A stretch of 64,000 nt of DNA, taken from Trema orientale (taxonomy: Eukaryota; Streptophyta; Magnoliopsida; Rosales; Cannabaceae). Shown piece after piece: positions 45,732 to 58,286 of the stretch. Made by a program: the position numbers and the translations under genes. The stretch lies in the NCBI GenBank assembly GCA_002914845.1, contig JXTC01000279.1:128582-192581 (forward strand). The letters are read 5' to 3'. The notes beneath the pieces are model-generated. The model made no database searches. It worked only from the letters and a program-made list of their open reading frames with translations, and was not told the origin of the DNA. The first letter of the stretch is position 1, and the number at the start of each line of letters is the position of its first letter.

Positions 45732-46155
45732 TAGCTCATTCATCTCAGAGTTGTTAAATTTTTCCAAGAAAGCTCGTCGAAGTCATCTTGACAAGTCATA
45801 TGTTGGACATAACATAATATAGCCAATATTAGCATGTCATACCACCATTCATTCAAGTCTCAAGATAAAAAATGTACTGAAATTTCGACTTCTGATTGAC
45901 TAATAAGCAGAGATAGAGCCAAGATTTTTGTTTAGTGGGAGCTAGAAATACATTTTTTTCCTATTTGGGGACCTATTCTATATTTTGTCTATTTTGAGGG
46001 AGGACTTTGTATAAAATTTAAGTCTAAAATTCTAAATGCATATAAATATTTAGGTATTTTTCAAAAGAGAAATAAATTTGAGTAGGGGCTTAATCTCCCA
46101 TTAGGCCTGTTGTGCCTTCGTGCCTGCTAATAGGCTCTTTTTTTATCACATAGTA

Positions 46156-46971
46156 GCTATGTTTGGTAGAAAGGAAAGAAAAATAGAAAAAAAAAAAAAA
46201 AAAAAAAAAAAAGAAAAAAGAAAAGAAAAAAGAAGAAAAAAAAGAAGGAAAAAAACTTTTTTTATTATTTTTACTTATATCATTTGGTATATAGAAGGGA
46301 AGAAAAATGAGAATTAGTTAAGTTGCTATTTTATTAGCAATTCTAAACTCATTATTTTGTTTTAAAAATAAGGAAAATACGTAATTTAATATTGATGACA
46401 AGTTATAAATTTTTTCCCTTTTGTTTTCTTTCTAATTTGGAGAGGTTAAAAAATGAGGTCCCTCTCTAATCTTTTTCCCCTCCTTTTTCTTTTCACTTTC
46501 TTTTCTCTCAAATCAAACAATTAATTTCTCCTTTTCTCGCCACTTTTCCCTCAAACTTTTTTCTCTCTCTCCTTTTTCCTTCCTACCTTCAAACTTTTTT
46601 CTTCGTCTCTCTTTTTCTTCCTATGTTTGGTATGAAGGAAAGAAAATATGAGTAATAGGATGGTCTATGCTATTTGATATATAGGAGAGAAGGAAAATGA
46701 GAATTTAGTAAAATTACTGTTTAATAATTTTAAACTTATATTTTGTTTTAAAAACAATGATAAATAAGTAATTTATTATTGATGACAATTTACAGAAAAA
46801 AATCCTTTTATTTTCTCTCCAATTTGGGTTAAAAATGGTGGGTCCCACCTTTATTCTTTTTCTTTTCCAACCTCTTTTCCCTTAAACCAAATAACTAATT
46901 TCTCCATTTCTTTCTACTTTTCCCTCAACCATTTTTCTTACTCTGTCTTTTTTCTTCCTACAAAACATAGC
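46156..46971. mobile_element. Pair of TTTGGTA-type MITEs in tandem
   Basis: The left end is GCTATGTTTGGTAGAAAGGAAAG and the right end is the inverse of GGCTATGTTTTGTAGGAAG. A TATGTTTGGTATGAAGGAAAG junction near 46622-46645 shows that a second copy follows the first. Both have GAAAGGAAAG arms and CTTTTCC/TTTCTCC inverse arms. They are related to the MITE split by the copia. A poly(A) tract is at 46189-46211. Confidence 0.6.
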
Positions 46972-47601
46972 CTTAGCATTGGGAGACTGGGGTATTTTAT
47001 CTGGTTAGACCCAATAAATTGTGAGATAGGTAGGATATTGATTCATGGTTTAAACTTTGAATTTAGAGCTTTTTCGTATGTTTATATTTTACTATCAAAT
47101 ATTAGATTCTTTTGTTTGTTTGTTTTTTTTTTCTCCTTAATATATGCATAAATAATAGTATTTTTGGACCTCCCATTGGATCCATTAAAAATATCATTCT
47201 ATCTCTCAGTGAAAAGTTAACACCTCTTATGATGCTTGACACCTTAAAGTGCCCATAGTATTATTACGTAATAAAAGGGAATAGTAAACAAATATAAATA
47301 CAAACTCAAGCATTTATATATTTGCTTGATATGTAATCTCAATTTTAATTCACCAACTGATTGGATATCACTTTATTGGATTTGAGCTAATAAGTTGACT
47401 ACTTTAACAAGATAGCAACATTGAAGTAAATTCCGTTTCTAACAGGAGTCATTATTCCTCAGGTTATTTTGTCCGATAATCCTGTTCTTTTGTCTTATTT
47501 TCCAAGTACATCTTCAGTTCATCTAATAGGCACATGGTAGCTAAATTATAACTTGTTTGGCTATATTCCACCCCAATTATATCTGCTGTTTTTATGGATT
47601 A

Positions 47602-47682
47602 AAACTGATCTTCATTTAAGAGATTAAAACTGATCTTCATTTAAGAGAGAGAGAGAGAGAGGGGGGGGGGGGGGGGGGGGAA
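47602..47682. repeat. 25-bp duplication and (GA)n(G)n microsatellite
   Basis: TTAAAACTGATCTTCATTTA is repeated directly, followed by about nine GA units and an uninterrupted run of about 20 G. The G-run is a likely site of length variation and sequencing error. Confidence 0.9.
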
Positions 47683-47773
47683 CTAGATAGTAACATTAAA
47701 GTCATAAATAAGAACATAAAAGGGGGATTAGAATTTAGTTAGAAAAAATGTTGGAAAAAAAAATAGGGGAGGA

Positions 47774-47929
47774 CTACAGTAAGGGCGCTCCTACGTAGGG
47801 CCACTCTTTATACACCGTTGGATGAGAATTTGTGGAGAATAACGGGAATCTGTGGGAAATCTATTTATACACAGATTCTCATCCAACGGTGTATAGACAG
47901 GGCCCTACGTAAGGACGCCCCTACTGTAG
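47774..47929. mobile_element. Small palindromic MITE upstream of CAX
   Basis: Arms of about 60 bp: CTACAGTAAGGGCGCTCC at the left and its inverse GGACGCCCCTACTGTAG at the right, continuing inward through CTACGTAGGGCC and TATACACCGTTGGATGAGAAT. The loop is about 35 bp. No coding capacity. It lies about 0.5 kb upstream of the probable CAX transcription start. Confidence 0.75.
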
Positions 47930-48439
47930 ACGCGCCCAAAAAAATAATTGGTGAAAAAAATGCGAGTATAGGTGACTACGTGTGCTCCTGTCATCTTTAG
48001 GAGTAGAAAAGAGATTCTTTCATCACCATGTCCAGGTTCCAAACAGGCCTACTTTTAATTAAAATTTTCAACAAGCATTAATTAATAAATTAAGTTTTAT
48101 CTTTTAAATCAAAATGGTCCCAACTCCCAACCCAACAAATAAAAGTTTAAGAAACTGAATAAAAAATTTTAAAAAAGTAAAGGCGCTATTTCGAAGAAAC
48201 TTCCAATTGCATTACACTGCATAGCTTGGTACTCAAAACTCCATGCCGGCCATCCAACAACATTTTTATTTTCTCTTCCGTTTTAAATCAAATCACAGAG
48301 AAAGGAAAACAATATTAGGAAATCCCAAATCCAAATCCAAATCCGAGTCCAACTTGATTTGATTTTTTTTTCAAGTTTTGGGGATTCCAAAACTGGATGG
48401 GACCCACTTCTCTCTGTCTCTGCCTCTGCGCTCTCTCTC

Positions 48440-48657
48440 TCTATTGCTTTGCTTAACTTAATCCAACTTTGGGGCTTCGAGTCTGAAGGTCTCAGACCCA
48501 TTCTTCTCTCTCTCTTGCTGTTGTCTCAGTTTTGGGATCAAATCTGAATCCGAATCCAGTTCTCTGATTCGGGTTGGGTTGGGTTGGGTTGATCTCTAAA
48601 AGCTGTTGCTGCTCATTGGGACACTGCTTTGCTTAATTTCCCTTTTGCTAAAAAAAG
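48440..48657 (+). other. Probable CAX 5' leader exon
   Basis: A CT-rich stretch (CTCTGTCTCTGCC at about 48412-48440) precedes a leader with no ATG. It ends at AAAAAAG/GTACTC, a plausible donor at 48658. The CAX coding exon begins exactly after a GTGCAG acceptor with ATG as its first codon, so an upstream non-coding exon is required. The transcription start is not determined. Confidence 0.5.
48571..48588 (+). promoter_or_regulatory. G-quadruplex motif in CAX leader
   Basis: GGGTTGGGTTGGGTTGGG: four G3 tracts with uniform TT loops on the sense strand, inside the probable 5' leader exon. The motif is seen directly; RNA quadruplex formation and translational effect are inference. Confidence 0.7.
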
Positions 48658-49977
48658 GTACTCTTTCTTTCCCTTTCTTTTCCAAATTGCGATTTTATTT
48701 CTTAATTTAATGTCCAAACACTCTTTTCATTTTCCTCTTTTTTTTTGTTTTTTTGGGTTGCCATACTAGTTATGGAAAACCAAATATCACCTAGTAGTTA
48801 ATGTCTTTTTTTTTTTTTAAAAAAAAAAAAATAACTAATCTAATCTAGTTTAAATTATCTTAATTGCATTTTCTCCATTTTAAATGATAGTATTTTATAG
48901 AGTTTGGTCCCGCTACTGGTGATACTTTTTTTTGAGCTTTTTTTTGCTTTTGTAAGTTGTTTTCTTAAAAATTTTGACATAGAATAATGGATGCCTACTT
49001 TTCAGGCAATAGTCTTAGAATTGTGTATTTGGATGTTGAGAAAAAAAAAAAAAAAAAAAAAGCGGTAAACGGTTACAATTTGTTTCTTTAGGTTTAGATC
49101 AAGCAGACGGACCAAGCATGTCGGATAAACCAATGTGCCAATAAACAAAATGTTACATATAAGATATATAGAGAGAAAACATTACATTTTGTAATAAAGT
49201 TACATATAATATATATAGAGAGAAAACATTACATTTTGTAATAAACTTTCGAATATTTATATACTTGCTTCTATTAGTTTTTATTTTTTATTTTTATTAT
49301 TAACATTAAAATGTTTGAACTTACTTTTGCCACCTTGTGGAATTGGTGTTTACAAGCTTTATGTAGAGAAATGAGAAGCTTAAACGTTTGAGTTCTTTTT
49401 AAATATGAATGTACAATAATGTGAATTTGATCTCATTTGAATTGGCCAACATTATCAAAATGGTGATATGATATTTTTGGTCCAACTGATTATTTCGGGA
49501 TTTTTTTTTTTTTTTTTAATATTATAAAGCTTAGTTGTTGATAGAAAGGACTGAAGTCTTCACCTTATTACCAAGGGATGATTAATTGGAATATAGATAG
49601 TCGTAGTAGAACCTTCGCTTACTGTTGGAGAGTGGACAAGGGGACATTATCATGGAATTTATGATAGTTCTTAATACCCTTTGATTCTTTGTTTATTTAT
49701 TTATTTATTTTTAATCTTTTCCTGTGAGGAAGGGAAAGAGTTCTCATATTCTCTGTTGAAAGAATTTCTCTTTTTAATCTAAATAATGCATACGATACTT
49801 AAATATGCCAACCCTTGTAACTCTTTTTTGTCTTAGACAGCTAACTGGTATGTTGCACGAATATGCTTGTGTTCTATCGAAATATGAGGCAGAAGAAGAG
49901 ATGTTTTTTTTCTCTAGTTTTCTTTTCCATTTTTGGACTAAAAATTTTAAATTTGTTGATTATCTCTATCCGTGCAG
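48658..49977 (+). other. Probable CAX 5' UTR intron
   Basis: Donor GTACTC at 48658 and acceptor CCGTGCAG ending at 49977. AT-rich with poly(A), poly(T) and a duplicated TTACATATAATATATAGAGAG-like segment (about 49153-49240). No coding sequence was recognised. Confidence 0.45.
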
Positions 49978-52900
49978 ATGGTATCCAGAGAGGAGAATAC
50001 AGACCTTGACTCTGATGAGGAGATTCCTTTTAGCTCATCACCAGCCAGAAGGAAAGTGCATTCATTGGATTTTGAGATGGGTCATATGCATTCACGTTCA
50101 GATGTTGCAAAGTCACGATCTTTTAACTTTATGAGAATAAGTGTGCTTCGGAGTATTTACATTGTCTTAATTAAAGCAAAGATCAACTTGTTGCTACCAT
50201 TTGGTCCCTTGGCGATAGTGCTACATTATATCACTGGAAAGCATGTATGGAGTACTCTTAATCAGCTTAATGAGACTTATTTTATCCAACCAAAAAAAAA
50301 ATAAAAAATTATGAGCTATTAACTTCAGTTAAGAAAAGGATGTGGTGCATTCAATGAGAAGGAGCCAATAAGAAATAAATTTTCTAATTAGGGAAAATAA
50401 TCAAAGGAAAGATATTTTTCTTGCTCCTCTTTTTTTTTTTTTTTTTGTTTTTTTTATTTGAACCTTGAGTGGAGACATTGTTGCATACTGTTTCATGTCG
50501 AGACAACATATTTGGATATGAGTATTTTGAAAGCATTCTATTCTTAATCTCAGTAACATAATTTAAATGTTGTCATGGTGTATAATTGACAGTTACCTTG
50601 AATATGTTAGGGATGGGTTTTCTTCTTGAGCTTAGTGGGCATTATGCCTCTGGCAGAGCGTCTAGGATATGCAACAGAGTAAGTTGTATCTTGTTTAGAT
50701 CTTGCATAAAGCATTTAGAATATTCTAAACCTATATTGGAGGTTAAGACTTGCTGTTTATTACATTGCAGGCAACTTGCTTTTTACACAGGACCAACAGG
50801 TAAAATTACTAAAGCATTGTATTTTCATGTCGAATGATGCTAAAAGCTAGAAATGGGGATGAAGTTGGACCAATGTGTGTTAAGTAAACCTCAGATTAAA
50901 CCGAGTTATCAGAAAGGAAGATAAATGATGAAGATATAATTGCAGTAATTATGAAAAAAATAGAATTGAAGATATAGAAATAATTGAAATGAGAAATTGT
51001 GGATTAATCAGAGAACCTGTGAGAGAATAGAAGTCAAACATAGTGCAGTACTAGGGGAAAAGGTGATGGTGAAGAGTGATCTTTAGCTATAGGAAACCTT
51101 GAAAACTTGTGAAAGAACTTACTGGTTTGTGAAAAGCACTCTTAAACACCTTTGGTTTTGAGGTCTAATGGTATGCTTCTGTTGGGGCTTTGGGGGAGGG
51201 CGCCTTAGAAATAGCTCATATATTATGGATGGTTCAATAAAAATTGCTGAGAATGGAAAGAAGATGCCCCATCCTTAAAGTGAGGTTGATTTAGATGTGC
51301 CTTAGGTTGTTGGTCCCAGTTTGGAATTTTGTGTTGTTATTGGATCCTCTGTCATTCATTTTCGAAAAACAAACTTCTACCTTCTTAAAATTGTTGTGGA
51401 AGTGTAAGATTCTGATTTAGTCTCTTTTGTAATATTTATCAAACGATTTTTACTTAGAAATTCGTGCAAAAAGTGATTCCGGGGCTTTCAAATCAACCCC
51501 TGATGGGCCTTTTGGCATTTATAACGTAAGACCTTTAGCCAGTTACCTTCTACTTGATAAGTCCTTATACCTAACAATCTTTTGTTGGAATTTGCAGTTG
51601 GAGGTCTTCTAAATGCTACATTTGGAAATGCAACGGAAATGATAATATCAATTTATGCCTTAAAGAATGGAATGATTAGGGTTGTGCAGCAATCTTTACT
51701 TGGCTCCATCTTATCAAACATGCTCTTAGTGCTTGGATGTGCCTTCTTCACTGGTGGGATCATTCATTATGAGAAAGTTCAGATTTTCAATAAGGTAGAT
51801 CTTCATGATCTGGTTGAAATATTTTCCCTGAAATTTGCTGTCAGCTGGAGTTTTGTTCTGAGTGGGGTCAACTTTTGCAACAGGCAGCTGCCATAGTGAA
51901 TTCCGGGTTGCTGTTGATGGCTGTAATGGGGATAATGTTTCCTGCTGTGCTTCACTTCACGCATTCAGAGGTGCATTTTGGAAAGTCAGAGTTATCTCTT
52001 TCAAGATTTAGCAGCTGTATAATGCTAGTGGCATATGCAAGCTACCTTTTCTTTCAGCTTAGAAGTCAACATAATCTTTACAGTCCTGTTGATGGGGTAA
52101 GTCGCTAAATATTATTACAGGGTAAAGATAAATATCTGATTTTTTTCTTCATTTTCAAAACCATGCTTCATTCGGTTGTTCCTCCTGTTTTCTTTTTTTT
52201 TTTTCCGGAGTTTTTTAATTATTACATTGTGTGGTACACAGTCTGCTGATAGTTGGTAAACTCCCTGATGAGGAATATGAATAAGATAAAAAAATTTCTG
52301 TCCCTTGGTTATTTATAGATAGGAATGAACTAGATTCAGAAGTTATATCAATAATATGTCTCTGGCCCCCTCCCCAGCTCTCTCGTTTGTTTTCTATCTG
52401 AAAAGAGAAAACCACATTACAAATCTGAACCTGTATATGTAGGGCGGGATACACAGGACTTTGATCTTGTTGGACTTTCTATTATTTAGAATTTATGGTT
52501 ACTTTCGGGTTTGTCTTGTATAATATAAATTATATGTATGAGCTTTAGTGCGTTATAGAATTTGGGTTCAGGTAGTACTGTAAAAGTTTAGTAAACTGTA
52601 TTCCTTTTCTGATTTTAAGGTCTAGTAAATTTACATTTTACTCTAAAGAAACCACTTGGTGGTTCACGTCATTGAGCTGAGTTTAATATTTGGTTTCATG
52701 GACTGAGAGAAATTTAGTTAAATTTTAGTTCTTGTGTTATCTTTAGTTCTGGAAACAGCTTTGATAATTTGGTTGGAAGTAATCAAGAGAATTTTAAAAG
52801 ATCTTGGGGCTTTTTCTTCTAAGAAGTTTGAATATTTCTTTTAGGGGTTTGATCTTCAGCTGTAGCATCTGATTTATATTTTTCAACTACTGAGGACATC

Positions 52901-55900
52901 ATGTACTTTATTTCTAGAATGTTATTTTCCATTTTCTCCTCCTTTATTTTATTTTAATGTTTTATAAACAAAAAAACTTGAGACAACAAATTAATTTGGG
53001 TGTGGTTGAAAAGATTTTACAACTTCAGCTTATAAAAAATTTGTATAGCTGATCCCAAATTATGTTTTTGTATTTTGTTTTATTATTCTTAAGAATTTAG
53101 CACAATGCTAGAAGCTATGATTGAATATTGCTACTTATTTTCTAAGATAGTAGAGTTAATAGTTGGATTTTATTTATCTGATCTTTTGGCTACTTTTTTG
53201 TTCGTCTTCTGCAATGTCTGAAGGAAGGAGAGAATAATGAAGATTCTGATGAAGAAGAGGCTCCTGAATTAACTCAATGGGAAGCAATTGGTTGGCTTGC
53301 TATTTTGACAGCATGGGTATCCATTTTGTCTGGATACCTTGTTGATGCCATACAGGTAAAATCTATGTTGAATGCACATTATATGTTAGTTCTTGCTGTT
53401 TCATTTTAATAGGGGTTGTGAAAAAGTAAAGAAGGCTTTTACAGATGTGTTGTATTGGCCCATTTTTCATTTGCGGGGAATTGTAGATTTTGTTAGAACA
53501 AGCTTGAGGTGATGGAGTTTTTTTGGGACAAAATTAGGTTCTTGGCTTCATTGTGGCTTGTGGGTGTTGTCTTTTAAGCATCTTCTTGATTCGTCCTTTT
53601 TCTGCATTCATTTGAACTGGAAGACGTTTTAGTTGATTATTTATTTATTCTTTTTCGTCCAAGTTAGTTGTATTTCTTTTCATTTTCTTTTTCTTGTTTT
53701 ATTGGATTTTTTTTCCTAATTCTGTTCTACTTTTTTCTTTAATGAAATATTTGGTTTCTGATTAAAAAAAATGGATATGTTTAATGATTGTGTTCAGGGA
53801 GCATCTGACTCGCTGAACATGCCAGTGGCTTTCATTAGTGTCATCTTGCTTCCTATCATGGGAAATGCTGCAGAGCATGCAAGTGCAATAATGTTTGCCA
53901 TAAAGGATAAGCTAGTAAGTGATTTGAAGATTTGCACAGCTTATATTATATAATTATTACCTTGATTGATGGGTTTAAATTTTTGACAGGACATCACACT
54001 TGGAGTTGCTATTGGTTCATCCACACAAATATCTATGTTTGTGGTAAGGACTTGAATCGTTATAACTAAGAAAATAATCATGAAGATCCCTTGGGCTTTA
54101 CAATTTAAATTCAAGCAGGGTTTTCCATATTTCTGAAAACTCCCGGTTCAATGTCAAAAAATTGTAGAACACAGGATATTTATGATAGTTTCCCCTAATA
54201 TTATGACACTATTCTCATTTATATATGTATATATATATGTATTTTCTGTTAAATGCTTGTTATTATTGTAATCATCAATGTCGTTGTCATCATTTGTTGT
54301 TGTTGTTATTATTGGTAGATGGACTGGACTCATCATTTAAACTAGAATTTCATTTCTAACTGTTGATGTTGAATAGAATATTTTTGTTTAACTTTGTTAT
54401 TTGTAGATTATTTACTGAACTCAATTTGACTTGCTCTTCAGAATAAATGTAGTCTAGAGTTGGTTACTTTTGTATTTATGCTTGTGCGCACTTCAAGTTT
54501 ATTTTGAACTTTTGAGAGGTCGATGACTTCTGTTTTCTTTTTCACTGGATTGTAGATCCCCTTCTGCGTTGTTGTTGGATGGATCATGGGAAAACCAATG
54601 GATTTAAATTTTCAACTCTTTGAGACAGCTACACTCTTCATTACTGTGCTAGTTGTGGCATTTATGTTGCAGGTGGGTTAGCTATTTATTTTTGTTCTTC
54701 TGCTGTTAAACAGTGCTTCGAGTATCATTTGTTTGCTGTTTCTTTTTTACTTGTCCATTCCCTTTCGTATCTAATGCTCCTTTCTAAGGAATTGTTTGAC
54801 ACGATTTTTTTGAGATTTCGTTAAAATTTCTTCATGTATATTTTTATTATATATGTATATAATGATGCTATGGATTTAAAGAAGATGAGTGGTATGGCAG
54901 GTAATGAATGTCAAAATATCTGAGAGATACTAGTTTAAACTTTTGTATGAATCATACAACATTTCACTTACTAATTTGGAATGTAGGACTGTTCCCTATT
55001 TGTTACTTCTAGTTAGGTTACCTTAGTGCTAGTTTCAGTACATTGCCACATTTGTAGTTGCCTTAGGATTATAGGCTGTTAGGGCTAATCACTGTGGTTA
55101 ATTTTGGCCTGCCATATAGGGGCTTAGGTGAAAAGTGAGGAAGTTTTGTGCAATTGTTAGATTACTAACAAGGGACAAGTTTATTTGGGGTGCTGGATCG
55201 ATCTTATTATGTATTATGATTATCCCAATATTAGTTTGCAATGAAATATCTCTTCTATTGTCTTATTGCAGGAAGGGACATCAAACTATTTTAAGGGCTT
55301 GATGCTTATTCTCTGCTATCTCATAGTTGCAGCCAGTTTCTTCGTGCATGTTGACCCGTCAACTGGTGAGAATAAAGACTTCTCTCCTCTTGTATCTACA
55401 CAGACACACACATATTTGTTTAATAACCCAAGTTTTGTTCTATGAAAATTATTTGGAGATGTTTATAACGATTTTCCTTGATTGAAATTTGGAATTCCTC
55501 TTAAAAAGAAATTAAAACCATTGTCACTACTACGTATTACAAAAGTGACTTCCTCACGAACTCTTTTACTAGCAACAGCTAACAGGGTACATGCATTTTC
55601 TGTGGTTGGATATGCCAAAATGGGTTTCCACTTTGGTTAAACTGTTGCGCTCAAGGTGCTTTTGTTTCTCTTATGGTGACAAACTGATAAATTTTGTGAT
55701 ACAACACCAATGGACATTACACAAGTACACTATGATATGGAGCAATGAAATTAGAATACTAGAGAAAACAGAAGTTCAACATAGACTGGAAAGAAGAAGA
55801 TCGCTTTGTCGATTAAGCAACCTCTTTCGAAATTGAGCTGTTTGCTCTCTACCTGAGAAAGTCCAAACTCAAACACCCTATAATCTTTACTATTCTTGTC

Positions 55901-56297
55901 CACACACTCAGAAAATTTACTAGAGAGGTGCCTTGCAAGCTGCCTCATTGTGCTTAACAAATCTTCAAATGTAATAAGCCCCGAAACAACCATCTAATCG
56001 AATCTGAAAAATGTACGACTATTATTATTATTATTATTATTTCAATAAAAAGAAACTCCAGGATCCATTATCAGCTGAAATTACATTAGTGAAAGAAACT
56101 GTAGGGTTTTAATGTTAAGACTAGGTTTTCTGAGTTGCGTCTCTTTTGATGTTTGGTTCTAGTAGAATAAGCAAATCTGTATTCCTTCCTCACAGCTGTT
56201 TGTGCTGTTAAATTTCGTCACTCATATTGAAACGGGTTTAGGTGTATAGCTTACCTTAATCTCTTGTGGGCTGTGTTTTCCTGCAGATGATAACTAG
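49978..56297 (+). CDS. CAX2: Vacuolar cation/H+ exchanger, CAX2 type
   Basis: Antiporter expected to load Ca2+ and other divalent cations (Mn2+ in the CAX2 group) into the vacuole against protons. Exons: 49978-50244, 50611-50678, 50771-50799, 51598-51794, 51884-52096, 53224-53355, 53798-53914, 53990-54043, 54556-54672, 55272-55365, 56287-56297. They total 1299 nt, 432 aa, close to the ~440 aa of Arabidopsis CAX2. The two alpha-repeat motifs are GNATE (131-135) and GNAAEH (324-329). The acidic loop [12 protein letters not shown] (259-270) separates the two halves. [17 protein letters not shown] and [15 protein letters not shown] are strongly conserved CAX blocks. The hydrophilic N-terminus (1-58) fits the variable regulatory tail. 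The start is the first codon after an acceptor and is not preceded by an in-frame Met in the exon. CAX2 and CAX5 types are not distinguished. The final exon is an 11-nt microexon giving DDN-stop. Confidence 0.95.
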
Positions 56298-57649
56298 AAT
56301 TACTAAAGGCATGGTGGCCTTGCATGTGGGAAATATATAAAATCAACGCAGCGAAATGGTAGCGGCAATGTACTTGAAGGTACTCTTAGACGAAATTTCT
56401 GAAGCCTGCATATTTTGTTCAAGGTCAAGTTGTGGAAAATCCATATGATCTCGCGGCTGAATAAGTTTTCATCATTGTATAATAGAATTTGACTGTGTTT
56501 ACATCAGATTTAATCTTTGGACTTTGTCCGAGGGTTCTTCAGTTTTGTCCTTTTTTTTTTTGGGAATTGTCATTCTTTCAGATGGTACTCATAGATGACA
56601 CACTTTGATTTCAAATATTTTTTCTTCTCTTCAATTTATTTATTTATTTTTCGTCCCTCACCTGATTGTGTTTGAATAAAAATTGTGGATATATGGGGGG
56701 TTCAGTGTTTTTTGTGGGAGATGGATGCCAAATACATCTTGCTACGTTGATCCAGTTTCTAAGTTGATAGCTTTGATATGCTTAAGATAGCCACGTCGTA
56801 AATAAATGTCTTTTTTTCCCGGTCCTTGTTTATTTGTTTTATTTCTTATTTTGCCTTTTGTGCTTAGATTGTAAGATTATCTGCAATGGATATTCTATAT
56901 GCCACATGCTAATGCGAAATTCTGGTCATCCTACGGTAACGGAGGTGGTACTAGATTAATCTCTCGTACCTCAGCCCTTGGATTGTATCTAATCCAAGGG
57001 ACAGTACCTTTTCAAATTATTTTTGTTTTTCTAAACCAAAAGATGTCATTTGAGTTACTGGGAAGGTAATCTTCATCTTTTTGGAGCCATACCTTAATCC
57101 TCATCAAACTTGCAAGATATAAGCTTCACCTATAAAATAATAATGATAACAACAACAAAAAAAATAACACTACTTAGGATCTCTATGGTTTCATATTAAG
57201 GAAAGTGTATTACAGGAAAGTAGGGAAGGCTTGGAAATGTGAGGATTTGTTGTACGGACCACAAGGTACTCAAAAGTCAGGCTTGGTTCATGGCTAACTA
57301 TCTCAAGTTTGACATCTATGAGTTGGATATAAAGTCGTAGTCTGAGGAAATTCCGATTTGAGGAGGTTGTAAAATCAGCATTGGCAAGATATGAGATATC
57401 GACTATTCGCTGGAGTCGTAAAGTCGAAATTTGAAGAATGAATTCACAACCGTTGAAGATGATGATAAGCATAATAGATGAACAAAATGAGTGTGTTTCT
57501 CCATTGTGTATCCATTCATATTACGCTCTTGCATTTCTCGACTATGAATCAAGATCAACTCGACCTGCTGAGACTCAGTTTAAATGGGTTTGCATCTCCA
57601 TTTGTCTTACCGTGATTTCAAGGATTCAAGATACTATCAAAGAACTGCT
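56298..57649. other. CAX 3' UTR and intergenic
   Basis: The CAX 3' UTR probably ends near 56500-56600. A hairpin CCCTTGGATT / AATCCAAGGG lies at about 56978-57001. 57180-57470 was not recognised; its 93-codon minus-strand frame has no family resemblance. Confidence 0.4.
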
Positions 57650-57677
57650 TATATATATATATATATATATATATATA
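57650..57677. repeat. (TA)n microsatellite
   Basis: About 14 uninterrupted AT dinucleotides. Similar shorter runs are near 59552, 62407, 63424 and 63571. Confidence 0.95.
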
Positions 57678-58009
57678 GCACTCTGTATGGAGCAATTGAG
57701 AATTGTTAGAGAAGGGTTCGGCTGCTGAAATTCGTAGAGAGCTATCGAAGAGTCGTAAATGCCGAATTTACACATTAAGGTGTCATAAACCTTCTCCAAA
57801 GCAAGGAAGAAGAGGGTAATGAAGGAAGAGTCTAGAACTACTTGATTAATTAACACTAATCAATCAAAATGCCAAGATTTTTACGTCGAATGTATGTGCA
57901 AGATATCTTGAGTGCTGGCATCTTGTGAGCCCGATGTTGAGGACAAAGAGTCATTCGGAGGAACAATTCATTTTGGAGTAGTGCTACACATCTTGACAAA
58001 CTATCATGA

Positions 58010-58286
58010 AAAAATAACTTGTCACCTAAGTTGTCAATATTTAGTGTATGAACCATTTATTATTTGCTACCTAATTTATCATATCATTTCAGTTATTTTG
58101 TCAAGATATTTGTCAAGATGTTTAGCATTTTCCAATAATGTAATGTGATATTATTCAAGTTATTTTTTCATAATAGCTTGTCAAAATGTGTAGCATTAAT
58201 ATATGAACAACTTATTATTTGTTACCTAAGTTGTCACATTATTCAAGTTATTTTATCAAGATAACTTGTTAAGATATTTAGCATAT
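58010..58286. repeat. Two diverged ~115-bp direct repeats
   Basis: Blocks at about 58012-58128 and 58170-58286 share, in order, AACTTGTCA, a TATGAACNA segment, TTATTATTTG(C/T)TACCTAA, CA(G/A)GTTATTTT and GTNAAGATNTTTAGCAT. No ORF. Origin unknown. Confidence 0.6.

Noticed and set aside
46120-46317. Lys-rich ORF
   Set aside because: Translation of the A-rich tract of a MITE.
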